Below are positions 38,561 to 51,907 of a DNA stretch of 64,000 nucleotides, in pieces. The notes below the pieces were generated by a model, which ran no database searches, had not been told where the DNA came from, and saw only the letters and a list, made by a program, of their open reading frames with translations. Location of the stretch: contig JAJNNX010000014.1 in assembly GCA_023159155.1 (NCBI GenBank), forward strand, positions 620,001-684,000. Reading direction: 5' to 3'. A program made the position numbers and the translations under genes. Source of the stretch: Ustulina deusta (Eukaryota; Ascomycota; Sordariomycetes; Xylariales; Xylariaceae). How positions within the stretch are numbered: the first letter of the stretch is position 1; every line of letters begins with the position of its first letter.

Positions 38561-39290
38561 AGCGGCCTTTAAAGTTTAAGCAGTAAGGACTTTTCTAAGT
38601 TATTACTAAAGTTAATTATGTTTATATAATATTTTTAAGCTTGGGTTAAAGCTTATTTAGTTTATAGTTAGTAAAAAAAAAGAGAAATATTACTTTAATT
38701 CTAGCTTTTTTTTTTAATTATTATAATTGCTTAATAATATTGTTTATAATAATATAGCAGAGTTATTATAGAGTTATATTATTTAAAAAGATATTAATTT
38801 TATAGTTTTTTTATGTTTTATTAAGTTTGCTTATATAAAGTATTACTTTTGTTTTATGTTTACTAAACAAAGTAAAAGCAATATATTATTAGAGCTTATA
38901 AATATTTATGCTATAAATATTTTTGCTTTATTATATTATTTAATGTTTTATAATTTTGCTACTTAAAATAAATATAGCACGTTTATTTTTTATAATAGAA
39001 AAAATAGTAAAAAAAAATATACTTATAGTTGCTGCTTATTTTAAATAATATAATATTTTATTTTAGTATTTTTATATTAATATTACGGCTTTAAGAGCAC
39101 CGGTACATATTTTACGTAAAACTATAAAGCTAGATCTATAAAGTACTTTATTCGCTACGTTTAGCTATAGGTTATCGCGAACAAATATGTTATAACTTTG
39201 CTTATAAATAAAGCAACGTCCGAGTTAGCAAGCGAGTTAGCAAAGTGTACGGTTTTAGCATCGGCTTTTATGCTATAGTTTAGATAGCTT
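38560..39290 (+). repeat. dispersed repeat B, copy 1
   Basis: Matches 41,460-42,220 in the same orientation. Shared landmarks are GGGTTAAAGCTT (38,643 and 41,567), TTAGTAAAAAAAAAG (about 38,668 and 41,582), and a 3' block with ACAAATAT then AATAAAG (about 39,180-39,215 and 42,100-42,135). Internal parts are diverged by transitions and indels. Function unknown; probably a transposable element relic. Confidence 0.6.
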
Positions 39291-39716
39291 ATCTATTATA
39301 TATAATAATATATTCAACCTAATTTGTATGCCATTGCTTATATCTGACAATATGCTTGCTTATTATAATAAAACTTCTAAATTTTACTGTATTTATAACA
39401 GGGAGCTCCGTTTTCTTAGGTGCAACTAAATACCTAGTATTTATTTTAAATTCTCTTTGAATCGGTGAACTGTGCGGCTATACTTGCTTATGAAAAACGG
39501 GTCTTAGTGCTTCCTTTTTTTTTTTTTTTTTTCAATTCTGTCTCTATATATCGTATAATTTACTATATATTCACTATTAATTTAAAGTGATCTAGAGAAA
39601 TTTTCAATCTGTAGCAATCAGTCGAAATTATTAAGAATACACAAGATCGAAATCGCAAAACCAAGGCTATAACAGTTGACTCTGCAGAAATCCATTCATT
39701 ATACATATAACTACCT

Positions 39717-40486
39717 ATGCAGAAAAATCCCACTAACCCTGCAGAAGTTGCAGAACTAGCCCGCCAGCTAGTTCGCCAAGATCTAGGGTCCATCCAAGAG
39801 ATAGAATGCTGGGAAGTTTTATAGTTCTCGCTAGAAAGCAGCAAGTTCTGGCCTAACAAAGGTATCACTACATCCAAGGATCCATCTATAACAAATACTA
39901 TCCGATTTCTTAACAACATTATTTCCAGCAAGACTATAAGTAGTTAGAAGAGACGTATCGCCTACGTAAGACTGGCCGAGCTTTTTGTCCGCCTCGAAGA
40001 ACCTGTCAAATTGGACCGGAAGTTTAGGCGACTAGAAGCAAAGCCTGGCTCCAAAGTCGCAGGGTCTATATATGCGGTATTTAAGCGAGCTATTAAGAGG
40101 CGAGCAACCGAAGCTGAAATTCGGAAGAACGTAAGAACTAGCAAACGATTCCAGACCTTACTAGGAGATTCCTCCTCTTTTCTAATTGCTTACTGCGATT
40201 ATGCTAATAAACTTATGTAAGTATTATAACTATCTATTAATGGCGTTTATTCTTATGGAAACCTAGCCGCGATTTTTCTGTGACGCCGGAGATATTAGAG
40301 AGATTAGCAGAAGCTGCAAAAAAATTACTGCTCTTAGATGTTTGGAAAGCCGCGCCAAACTTTCAACAGCTTGTCGAAAAAGCAATTTCGGAACAATATG
40401 AGGAAAATCAAATAGAAGAGGCATTGGCAAATGTCATGGCTGAATTATTACAACTACTGTGTAATAAATCGAAGATAGAGAGGTAA
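39717..40486 (+). pseudogene. unrecognised two-exon fungal gene with two premature TAG stops
   Basis: The frame begins MQKNPTNPAEVAELARQLVR at 39,717 and stays in one frame to an intron at 40,217-40,266 (50 bp; GTAAGT donor, CTATTAAT branch region, CCTAG acceptor). Exon 2 then runs in phase to the stop ending at 40,486. Only two codons interrupt it, both TAG (after CWEVL at about 39,822 and after KTISS at about 39,945). Both could come from CAG by the CpA-to-TpA change of RIP. The product would be about 240 aa, largely helical, with a basic middle (RAIKRRATEAEIRKNV) and an acidic, Leu-rich C-terminal helix region (IEEALANVMAELLQLL). I do not recognise the family. The rest of the island is hardly mutated, so the damage is light. 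Confidence 0.55.
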
Positions 40487-41459
40487 TAAACAATGAGTGA
40501 TAGGATAGGTAGATAGACAATAAGAGATGATAGACGGAATTTAATTAATAAATAATATGCATTAAGTTTCTAGTTGTGTTTGATCTAGCATGGCCCATTT
40601 AGGTTAATAGGCAGGTAATATGAGGCCGCAGTTGTTAATGAGATATATCCCGCCAGACACAAGCTTGTTGCTCCATTAGCTAGATTAAATGCATATTTTA
40701 GCGTTAGCGTTCGTGCCTTAGTTCGAGATGCTAGGTAGGTGTCAAGTTTATATAAATAGGATTGATAATAAAGAGTTAATTAAGATAAAGCGGGGTTAAT
40801 ATTCTAGGTCCTACTAGGGCATTAATATATTTATAGTGCTCCCCTAACAAATTATGTTTAGTAATGTGCTTAGTAAAAATATAAGCGAGCTGCTTAACGT
40901 TTTATTTATTGCTACCTCTTTTTTTATAACATTTTTAAGAACTTTTTTAATAACTAAGTAATAATTTATTATATAATAAGTATAGTATTATTATATTTTA
41001 ATTATATTTATTATTCTAGCATAGCTTAATAAATATTAAGTTTATATTTAGTTTTTTAATATAATAGCCCTCTAGCTATAGCTTTTTAAGAAATAAATAG
41101 CTAGTTTTTAAAATATAAAAAAATGTTAAAAAAAAAGAAAGCTTTAAATAGATGTTGTAGTTTAGCATGCAAGCTAAGCTTTTTATATAGCAGCTAATCT
41201 ATAATTATAACTAATATATACTTATAGCTTTTAATTTTAAAACAGTAAATAAAGTTATAAGTTTGAACTTTTTTAGTGCTATAAATTTACTATTGGTTAT
41301 TTCTAGCTTCTAACTATTGTTTAGTAGTAATGCAGAAGAAATATAGCGAATGTTTAGGCTTTTTGTTTTATAATTTTGTTATAATTAATAAGGATATCTA
41401 AGACCTGATAGAACTAAAGATATAACTAGAGCTACCATGCTATTTACTACTATTACCTA
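40487..41459. other. intergenic sequence, partly AT-rich
   Basis: The first 270 bases are ordinary, then it becomes AT-rich. It contains one copy of a short dispersed motif (40,838-40,865). No gene seen. Confidence 0.4.
40838..40865 (+). repeat. short dispersed motif, copy 1
   Basis: GCTCCCCTAACAAATTATG followed by TTTAGTAA. The same motif occurs at 62,863 and, changed by transitions, at 63,121. It is probably the terminus of a mobile element, perhaps an LTR or TIR end. Confidence 0.45.
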
Positions 41460-42220
41460 AGTTAGCGCCCCTTTAAAGCAGCTCGAGATATTTAAGCAGT
41501 ACAATTTTCAAGTTACTACTAAAGCTATATACGTTAACACAATATCTCTAGATTTGGGTTAAAGCTTGTTTGATTTGTTGTTAGTAAAAAAAAAGAAAAG
41601 TTTTACTTTTATCTTAACTTGTTATTTTAAATATTATTATTGCTTGATGCCCTTGTTTGCAATAGTATAAAAAAATCTTTACTAAGCAGTATTGACTAGA
41701 AAGACGTTAATAGTTCTATTTTCCTATATTTTATCTAATTTATGTATATAGGTAATTACTTTAGCAAAATGCTTACTAAACTAGACGCTATGTTACCTAG
41801 GCCCTTTAAAGAATATTCTAGCAATATATTCGTGCTGCTATATTCTTTAATATTTTATAACTCTACTGCAAGAAATTAAAAAGAAATATTTGATACTTGC
41901 CTTTATAAAAGTGGCAAGGTGGCATGCTAGTTTAATTACCCTAGGTGCGACTACGGGCTATTAGAAGCAACAAAACACTATATTTTAACATTTTTGTTCT
42001 AATACTATTGTTTTATAGATATAAGTCTAAATATTATTTAATGTTAAAAAACTAGATTAGTAAAGCATTTAATTTGTTATATTTAAATATAGGCTATCGT
42101 AAACAAATATATTGTAGACTCGCTAATAAATAAAGTATTGTTTGAATTAGTACTTAGTTTAGCAGATTAGCTAATTTTAGTTTTTATGTTTGTTTTTTAG
42201 TTTAAAAAATTAATTAGTTA
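41460..42220 (+). repeat. dispersed repeat B, copy 2
   Basis: The same-orientation partner of 38,560-39,290, with more sequence of ordinary composition (for example CAGCTCGAGATATTTAAGC near 41,480 and CTAGACGCTATGTTACCTAG near 41,780). The two copies flank the island that holds the pseudogene at 39,717-40,486. Confidence 0.6.
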
Positions 42221-42549
42221 TATTTATATAGTTATATCTAGTCTTTATTAGCTATAAAATATTATAGCAAGTTTTATAACTTATATAAGTATAGATATAT
42301 TTGTACTTAGGAGCTAGGAAGCGTTGCTAAAAAATATGCCCGATTTTATAATAAATCTACTTTATTAGATAATAAAATAATATTCTATTAATTATTTAAT
42401 AAAGCCTAAACATTACATTTTTTTTTAGAACAACTTAATTAGAACTACTAATTTTTTTTATGTTTTTTAGAAAAAATATATAATCTATATTTAAAAGGTA
42501 GTAGTAATTAGTTTAGTTTAGTTTTTTTTTTTTTATAAAGAGCAAATTG

Positions 42550-42960
42550 AATATATGACCTGTCGCATTTCTCTATAGGTCGGAGCTGAGGCTATAGAAT
42601 TCGCAATCTTTGTAGTAGCCTTATCTAAGCCTAATCCTCACGCAATAGATTCTTTGTCTTGTGGTTTCAGCTAACCAAGTTATTTCAAGGCATAGGAACC
42701 GGGCCGCGGAAAGCAAGGAGTCATATCATGAACTAAAAAATCCAAAGAATGGAGAATAGAGGTGAGGAGGCAATAGAAGGGACCATATTATTCTATAGAG
42801 TAGAAACATAAGAGCAAGGAACCCTATCCTGTCATATATGCCAATGGACCATGGACCTCACTAGAAATGGCGCTGCAAGACAGCCCAAGAACGTCGCTCT
42901 CAGTGCATCCAGCTTAGTAGTTACAAGACAAGGCCAACAATTAGTTACCTATTAGCCCTA
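42550..42960. other. unmutated island, no gene seen
   Basis: About 400 bp of ordinary composition between AT-rich flanks, with no open frame of note. It may be a fragment of host intergenic DNA or an element terminus. Confidence 0.35.
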
Positions 42961-45034
42961 GCTATACGCCACTAAAATTAGAGCAAATAAATAACCTATC
43001 TTAATAATTTAAACACTATAAATAGCCTAGCATTATTTAGCTATATTATTAAATTATATAAAATATTATACCTTAAATATTATTAAAAAAATATCTGTTT
43101 AATAGTATCTATATATAATATATAATAAGCTAATAGCTTTTTAAGTTTTTTATTGTATAACTATAATTATAAAGGCTAAGCATGGTTGTTTATTTATAGA
43201 AAGCTATTTTTACTATCGCTTTATTATTAATAAAACGCCGGTTTAGCTTAGTTTTATTAACACTACTTGTCTTACTTTTTCTATTTATTATTTTTTTGTT
43301 TTTTGCCTTTTTATTAAAAACTAGCTAACTTAATAAGCGCTAAAAATAATCTAGCAACAAAGCTTATTTAAAATTAATAAGTATAATATCCCTAGTTTTA
43401 AGGTTCCGTAGTATATTCGGCCTATAGATATCTTTATATACTACCCTTTATTAATAAACCGTATATAAGACCTAAAATAAGCTAGCCTCTAGCTGCTATT
43501 ATTTTTTTTTTTTCTAATCTATACTTTATATAAACTATTTTTTTTATAATAAAAACATTATATATATAATATTAATACAGTAGTTATAATAGTATATCTT
43601 ATTAATAAATTAAAAATTAATAGTTCTAAAAAAAACAGGTATACTAGTTCTTTAAATAAACTTAAAGCATTTATATATAATTATTTTATACTCAAGATTT
43701 TTAATAAACGCTTATATTATACCTTTATACATAAACATATATTTATAAGTTAATATTATTACTTAGAACAGTGCTCCATAGGTTTTTTATATTTCTAACT
43801 TAATAACCCTATAATTTAGCGAATTTTTTAGCTACTATAAAAACAGCTAAAACTACTTAGTATATTGCATAAAATAAAAAAAGCAGGCATAATTAACTTT
43901 TTTACTATTTTTTTTATAGTAAGCTGCAATATTAAAACATTATAAATTCAAAAAGCTTTTATTTACTAGCCCTAAGAAACACCTTTATATATAATACTAC
44001 CGCCCTTGTTTATAACTTCCACGCGGTTACTAGGCTAGAATACGCTAGCTATATTGTACTGCTTAATTTAGGTTATTATACCTTTAGCGCTCGGCCGGAC
44101 TAGGCGTATTAAATAAGTTATAGGCAGATTTATTATTAAACAACTATAACAAGTTTTGCCTAGGCGTATTCTTTATAAGCTTTTTTTCTATTATTAGCCG
44201 CTGCATTTTTTTGCGTATTATAACTAGCAACCAATTAAAGGCCAAATAAGTAGTAAGTACATAAATTAAAAAAATATCTAGTACTTGTCTTTTGTTTATA
44301 AAGATAAAGCGTAGCATAGTTTTAAAATTTTTAGCTTATGTTCTAAAAGTTTTTTTAACCTGCTTACGCTTATTTTATTTATACTTTTATTGTTAACCTA
44401 GAAACCTAAGTACTACTAAACTAAACATAAAATACTAGCTTATAGCTACGCAAAACTAAAAGTTATATAAATAAGTAGCTATTTTAAATTTAAGTTCTAT
44501 TAAATAGTAATATAATATATTTAGTTTTTTTTAATTAATTTTAAAAAATATAATAGCTTTACTAGTAGTTAATAAACCAAACTTAAGTTTGCTTAAAATT
44601 ATATAGTAATATGTCTATGTAAAGGTAGCTACTATTAGTTTTTTAGTATAGTACTAGAATTATGCCTTAGGATCAGCTAAAATAAAGATAGTTTTTTAAT
44701 TAATAATATTTTTATAAATATTTATTAATTGCAATCTTAAATAAAAATAAAGCATAGTTAGTTTATATAGTGCTTTATATTCTAAAATATAAATTATAGT
44801 TTGTTTCGAAAGCTTATTATTAAAATAATAAATATATATCTAATTTAGCTATAGTTAATTAAAGTTTAGCCTGCAGCCCGGCATTTAAAGCAGTAATAAT
44901 ATAGTTTTTTAAGCAATAACTTTTTTAGTATTATTATTAATAATACTAGGGTAGTTTTTAAAAATAATATTATTACTAATATTAAAAGCGCTTCTAAACT
45001 TATTTATTTTTTTTAGCTTATTTATAATAGCTAT
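42961..45034. other. RIP-degraded AT-rich block
   Basis: AT-rich, with a better preserved patch at about 43,980-44,220 that carries CpG sites. No gene could be identified on either strand. The last five bases (45,030-45,034, GCTAT) are the left target-site duplication of the LTR element. Confidence 0.6.
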
Positions 45035-45274
45035 TATAATAATTAATATAGTTTATATAGTTTTAACAAGACCTGCAAAAATTCTAGACCTATATAGTAA
45101 TAAAATAAAAAGTTTGTGTATAGACTAACCTAACTCTGCAGCTATATACACAAAATCTATATTTACTTACTTTATAAATTTTAATTTTTTTTTTTTTTTT
45201 TTTTTTTAGTTTAAAATCTTTATTTATAATATTAATAAACTACTTATAAAAACTTTACTTAATTAATTATAACA
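45035..45274 (+). repeat. 5' LTR (240 bp)
   Basis: Begins TATAATAATTAATATAG and ends ATTATAACA. It aligns along its whole length with the right LTR, including the block TCTAGACCTATATAG and the T-rich run near 45,187-45,210. Substitutions relative to the other LTR in the non-homopolymer part are transitions. Confidence 0.8.
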
Positions 45275-48200
45275 CTACTTTAAGTTTATTAATTATTTAT
45301 TAATAAATATTTAATAAATATATATTTTTTATTTTATTATAATTAATAAAATATAAATAAACTTTTTTTTTTAATTATATATTTAATATAAAAAATTATA
45401 TATTTTATAATATAAATTTAATTTTAATATAATTTTAATAAAACTTTTAATTTTTATACTATTTAAAAACTAATAATTTATAAAAAACTTAATTTTAAAT
45501 ATTTTTATTTTATTTCTAGCTTTTAAACAATTAAAATAATTTTAATTTTTAAATATAACTAGCTTTTTATTATTAAATAATTTTAAAATCTTTTTTTTTA
45601 TAAAAAAAAAAAAATTTAAATATTAGACTTTTTTATAAATGTTTTAAGCAAACTAATACTTAAAAAAAAAATCTAAAAAAAACAAAAAATTAAAACTTAA
45701 AAAAATAAAATTTAAACTAAAACTAAAACAATTTAAAATAAGTAATATTTTTAAAAATATAGCACTAAATATTATAATTATATAAACTTATAATTTTATA
45801 TTAATTTTAATAAAACTTTTTTAATAAATAAAAAAAATAAAACATTAATTTTTTAATATATTTATTTTAATATTTTTAAAAAATAATTATAATTTAACTA
45901 TAAAAAATATATTTAAAAAAATTAATTTTAAACTTTTTAGTTTTATTGCTTTATTTGTTTTTTGTTTTATTAGTTTACTTTTTAATACTTTAAACTTTAT
46001 TTATATTAAAAAAACTAAAATATAAAAAACTAATTTTAATAAATTTATAAAAAATAAAGCTTTATTTAATAATTAAATCTATAAACTAATAAAAAGATTT
46101 AATAAAAATATTATTATATTTTAAACTAAAAATAATTAATTTTAATATATTATAAATTAATTAAAAAAATATATTAAAAAATTAATAAAAATATTTTTTT
46201 ATTTAATTAAAAAATTATTTAATAATATTATTAAAATAATTTAAGTTTTATTAATAGTTTATTATAACTTTAATTAAATAATTATTATTTATAAAATATT
46301 TTAAGCTTATATATATAAAACTAATAAAAATATTAATTTATTAAGTTATAATAAAAATATAAATTATAAAACTATTTTTATATAAACTTAAAAAAAAATT
46401 TATATAAAATTTTTATAAATTTAAATATTTTTTATAAATTATTTATTAATAAAATTATTAAATTAATATATAATACTAAGCAAATTTATAAAAACTATTA
46501 ATAAACTAAACTTATTAATTTAATTAAATAAAAATCTAACTTAAATAATTAAACTTTTAATAAACTAGTTTATTAATTTTTAGTTAACTTTAAAAGTTTT
46601 AAAATAATTAAAATAAATATTAACTATAAAAAAAAAAAAACTTATTAAAATAATAAAACTTGCTTTATTTATAATAAAAAAAAACATATATTAATTAATT
46701 ACTTTAATTAAAAACCTAAAGCGTTAAATATTTAATTAGTAAAAAAAAGCTATAATAAAAACAGCTCTAATAGTTTATTTAATTTAAAAAATAAATAAAA
46801 CTAACAAAAATTTTTGTATTAGTTCTTTTATTTATTTTAATTAAAATATATAACTAAAATAAATTAATTATTTTTAAAATATTTATTTAATTATGAATTA
46901 ATAATATTAAAATAAAAACTTTAGTTTTATATAATACTAAAACTTATACTTTTTTAATAATTAGGTATAAGTTTATATAATAAATTAAATAATAATTAAA
47001 TATAAAAATAGTTTAGCTAGCTAAACTTTAAAAACTTTATAACTACTAAAATAAAATAATTAATAAAATTTATAAATATTTAATATATATTATAAAAATT
47101 AATAATTAATAATTTAAAAATATTTTAATAGAAACTTAAAAATAATAATTAATCTAGCTAAATAATTTATTTTTATTAGCTTAATTTTTACTAATAATTA
47201 TAATTAAACTTTTTAATTATAAACAATAAAATATAAACCTAAAAATATAAAAGAATATAAATTAATATAATTAAACGTTAAAAAAATACTATTAAATATT
47301 AAAACAACTTTTTAAAAATAACCAAAACTAAAAAAACAAAAAAAAAACTTAGATCTTTTAAACCTAAAACAAAAAAGATCTATATAATAATTTCTAAAAA
47401 AAAAAAAAACCAAACTACTATTAAAAAAATTATATAAAACTTTTAGAATTACTTCTATTAGAATAAATAGAAATAACTAGCTAAAAAAACTCTAAAAAAG
47501 CTTATTGCAATAAAGTTTATAATAACTAAAAATAACTATACTAAACTATTTAAAAAAAACTTAAAAATAATTAATACTTTGCAAAAAAAATAGATTTAAA
47601 TTAATTAAGTAATATTATAAAAAACTTTTAATAATAAACTAATTTTATTTAAAAAAAAAAAAACCTTTAATATATAAAATTAATATAAAATCTTTTGCTT
47701 TTTTAACTATTATACCTAAAAAAATTCTTTTTAAAAAAAAAATCTAAAACTTTACTACTATTATAACTAAAGTTTAATATAGTACTAAAACCTAATAATA
47801 AAAAATATACTTTTAGTTCCTATTAATATTATATCTTTATATAGTTTATTTTATTTAAAAAAAAGTTTATAAATAAATTGCTAGTTATAAATTTTATTAA
47901 ATAAAATATAAATTTAAATACTATTTTTATTTTATTTATACTTAAACTTAAATTAATTAAATATAAATTTATAATTAATTATTATAATACTATCCGATTT
48001 ACTAAACTAAATATTATTAAAATTTTTTATTAATTATTATTAATTATAAAATTATATTACTTTACTTTTTTTTAAACTTACAAAAAAATATTTTAATAAA
48101 AGGTTTTATTTTTTGGTTTAAAAATAAGACCTGCTTAGTAGCAAGCTTTTATTAATATATAAATCTAAAAATTTTCAAACAAGTTCGCAAATACTTATAT

Positions 48201-48902
48201 AAACAATATTTTAATTTATTTCAAAACTAAAAAATAATATTAAACCTATTATAAAAAAATAATTTAGTACTTATATTAAACTAAATATTAAAAAAATATT
48301 AAAAAATTATATTTTAATATATTTATTATTAATTACTTAAAAATAATTATAAAAACTAAAATAAAAATCAAAATTAACTTTATAAAAATTTAAGCAATTC
48401 TAAATTAAGATTTTAATAATTTTAAAAATATTAAATTAATTTAATTATTTTTTAAGCTTTATAATTATATTTATATATTTATTTATTATACTAATAAAAT
48501 TACTACTTTTTAAATTAATTATTAAAAAAAAATAAACTATTTATAATAAAACTAAAACAAAAATAAACTTTTAAATATATAAAACTACTAGCTTATCAAA
48601 TATTTATTTTAACTTTTTTTTAAGCCTAGCTAACTAATATAAATAAAAACAAATATTTTATATAATATAATAAAAAAGATTATTTAATAATAACAAAAAA
48701 ATATAACCTAAAAACTTATAAAATATTTTTTTAAAATAATAATACTAACTAAATAAGCTTATTTAATTTAAAACTATAAATTTTTAGTAATAATATAAAC
48801 TTTAAAATATTACTACTTAAAACTTTTTAAAACTAAATTTTTAATAATAATTAATTATTAAGCTTTATTATATTTTTTAAATAAATAAATTTTATTAATA
48901 TA

Positions 48903-49010
48903 ATAAGTATATTAAACTAACTTTTTATTAAACTTTAATATTATTTTTTAATATTAACTAAAATAAAAAAATATAATAGCTAATATTTTATTAAAAAAAA
49001 TAGCTAAGCT
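48903..49010 (+). pseudogene. possible Ty3/gypsy integrase remnant
   Basis: The frame with codons TAT-TAT-TTT-TTA-ATA-TTA-ACT-AAA (48,939-48,962) matches the shape of the H2C2 integrase zinc-finger region in gypsy-class elements, with TAA in place of Arg or Gln codons. It lies about 1.6 kb before the 3' LTR, where integrase would be. It is weak evidence on its own because AT-rich DNA can mimic such patterns. Confidence 0.3.
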
Positions 49011-50627
49011 TTTTATAATTAAAACTAAAAAAACTAAAAAATAAATAATAATATTAGTTCTATTTAACAAAATACTAAATCTTATATTAACTATAAACTT
49101 TTTATTTAATACTTCTTAAAAAGCTAACCTAATAAACTTAATTAAACAAAAAAACTAGCTATAAAAACTAAAAAATAAAAATAAAAAACTATATATATTT
49201 AAAATTATTTTAAATAAAACTATTTTTTTTTATATAGCTTTAATTTAAAAATTTATATATTTTTAATTATTATATATTAAAATTAATATAAAACAATTAA
49301 AATATTAAAACAAAAATATTATTAGTTTTATTTAAAATATAATTATAAATAATATATATATAATTATTATAACTATAAAAAAAACAAAATATTATAAAAT
49401 AAAACTTTTGGTTTTTTTTATTTATTATTTATATTAGCTATAATATAGCAATATATAATAATAAATAGCAAAAATATATTACTTAACTAATAAAGTTATA
49501 ACTATATATAAATATTTATAATTAAGTTTACTTGTTTAATTATAATTTTATTTAACAAAAAAACAAATATTATAAAAGCTTATATAGATTTTTTAGCATA
49601 CTAGATATATAAATATTAAATAATACAAAACTATTTATTTTTAAATTTATAATAATAATATTTATTACTTTTAGATTTAAAAAATAATAAAATTAACTAA
49701 TTAAAAACTAAACTAATAATTTTATTTTTATATTAATAAATACTAAAACAATTAAAATATTTATTTTTTTATTTTAAACTTTATATATAATTCTTTATAA
49801 TATTTATTAATTAATATATTATTATTAAAAATAATAATAAAAATTAAAATATAAAACTTTTTAATAATAAATATTAGTAAAACTATTATAAATTTTAATA
49901 CTAAATAATAAGTGCTCAAACTAGTCCGTTAAACTTAAAATATTTAAAAAATAATATATAATATAATAACTTTTATATTAAAACAATACAAGTTATAAAC
50001 TAATAAAAAAAAATACCTAATAGATTTAAAAATAAAAAATAAAATCTTTTTAAAAAAAAAAAGTTTTATAATATAAATATTAACTATTAAATTAAACTTT
50101 TAATTAATTAGATTTTTTAAAATCTTAAAAAAACAAAAATTTAATTATATTTTTAATTTGCCTAACTTTTATAAAATAAAAAACTTATTTTATGCTAACT
50201 AATTACAAAAAACAAGCAATAACCTTTTATTTTAACAAATTTAATTATTATTTTTAGCTAAAAATATTAATAATAAAACAAAATTTAAAATTAAACAAAT
50301 CAAATAATTAAAAGTATATAAAAAAAATAAAAAGTTATAATATTAAGTTATTTAAAAAAGCTATAATTTTAATAATATTTAATATATAGCCTAGAATTTT
50401 AAAAACGCGCTAATCAAACTTAAGTAATTCTATAAAACCTATAAAAAAGCTTTTAAACTTTCTATAAAATTACAAAAATAAATATATATAACAATAATTA
50501 ACAAATTTAAAAACAATTATAAAAATAATAATAAAACAATATAATATAAAAAAATTATATAAACTTAACATTATTAATAACTTTAAATTAAAACTATATT
50601 TAAACTTTTAGTTTTAAAAAAAAATAG

Positions 50628-50871
50628 TATAATAGTTAGTATAGTTTATATAGTTTTAGCAAAGCCCGCAAGAACTCTAGACCTATATAGCAATAAAATA
50701 AAAAATCTATATATAAACTAACCTAACTTTACAGCTATATATATAAAGTCTATATCTACCTACTTTATAAACTCTATCTTTTTTTCTTTTTTTCTTTTTT
50801 TTTTAGCTTAAAGTTTTCGTTTATAGTATTAATAAACTAGCTATAGAAGCTTTACTTAACTGATCGTAATA
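50628..50871 (+). repeat. 3' LTR (244 bp)
   Basis: Begins TATAATAGTTAGTATAG and ends GATCGTAATA. It keeps more G and C than the left LTR (for example CAAAGCCCGCAAGAACTCTAG), so it is closer to the ancestral sequence. It is followed at once by GCTAT. Confidence 0.8.
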
Positions 50872-50876
50872 GCTAT

Positions 50877-51740
50877 AACTAAGTTTTTTATACTAATATA
50901 TATAAAATATTCGAGCGTTTTTTTGTTTTTAATTAGATATAGCAATAGTTTTTTTTTTAAGCTAGCTAAAAAACTTCGATTTTTAAATATATAGCATTTA
51001 AAAAAACAAATCATATAAAGCTTCCTAAAAATAGTACTTTGTTCCTATAAAAAATCAAACTATAGCTTAAAGCTTGTTAAGTAATACTTGTTCTAGAGGT
51101 TAATAATTAAGCCTTATAAAATTAATGCTTTATTTGTTTTTATTTTAAGCTTAAAAAAAACAAGCTTATAGCAAGCTATAATATATTTATTTAATAATAT
51201 TAGCTGTTTATATTTTTCTAACTTATTAGTATATTATTGTTCTTTCTTAGCGCGTTGCCTCTTTTTTTATTAGCTTTTTTTTGTTTTTTTAGCACACTGC
51301 TTCTTTTTTAGTCTAGCTTTCTTTGCTTTTCTAGTACAGTTCTTTATATTTTATAGCTACGCCTATAATTTTTTTAGTCTAATTAATTTTTTTATTTATT
51401 TTATATAGTAATAACTATTATAAAAAATAAAAAGTATAAGCAAAAAAAGAATTAGAGCTTAATAATGCTATAATTAAAATAGGGAGTTATAGCAAAATAT
51501 AGTCAGGTTGGTTGCTATAGGTAACTGCGCTACACTTACTAACTAAGTAGGTACCTAAGCCTACTAAGGAATAGACCTATATATAAATAAGCTAGTATAG
51601 AGCAAAGTTATATTTAACTTTGTAATTTTTAATTAAATTACTTTAAGTAATATAAATAGAACTTAATATTTATATGTTTTTATACCTAATAAAAATAATG
51701 TTATTCTAGCTATTTTTTAAACTTATTTTTTCTTTTATTA
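50877..51740. other. RIP-degraded AT-rich block
   Basis: AT-rich; 51,480-51,600 is less degraded and contains GTTATAGC and a purine-poor stretch that might belong to another element end. No gene seen. Confidence 0.5.
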
Positions 51741-51907
51741 AACTTGGTTATAGGACGGTTCTGCCTAATCTACGGCCGGCTTTAGGTGCTACCCTAAATA
51801 GATCTATATAAGTAGAAGTGATTGGTCTTAAGAAAGGCGTTATAAGCGTAGTAAACCCCGTAATTTGTGACACCAGTGTGTGCACGAGGATCGTGGGTAA
51901 GACGCCA

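Larger units (their letters stand above)
45035..50871 (+). mobile_element. complete but RIP-destroyed LTR retrotransposon
   Basis: Two direct repeats, 45,035-45,274 and 50,628-50,871, flank 5.35 kb of extremely AT-rich sequence. The pair is bordered by the same five bases, GCTAT, at 45,030-45,034 and 50,872-50,876, the target-site duplication expected for integrase-mediated insertion. An A-rich, purine-biased tract (AAAAAAAAATAG) lies just before the right LTR, where the polypurine tract of a plus-oriented element should be. No gag-pol frame survives. At about 48,903-49,010 the codon order Y-Y-F-L-I-L-T-K-I-K-K-Y resembles the zinc-binding N-terminal part of Ty3/gypsy integrases (YYFPGLTKDIKKY-like). 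That is suggestive only. Superfamily is therefore tentative; the LTR structure itself is well supported. Confidence 0.8.
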
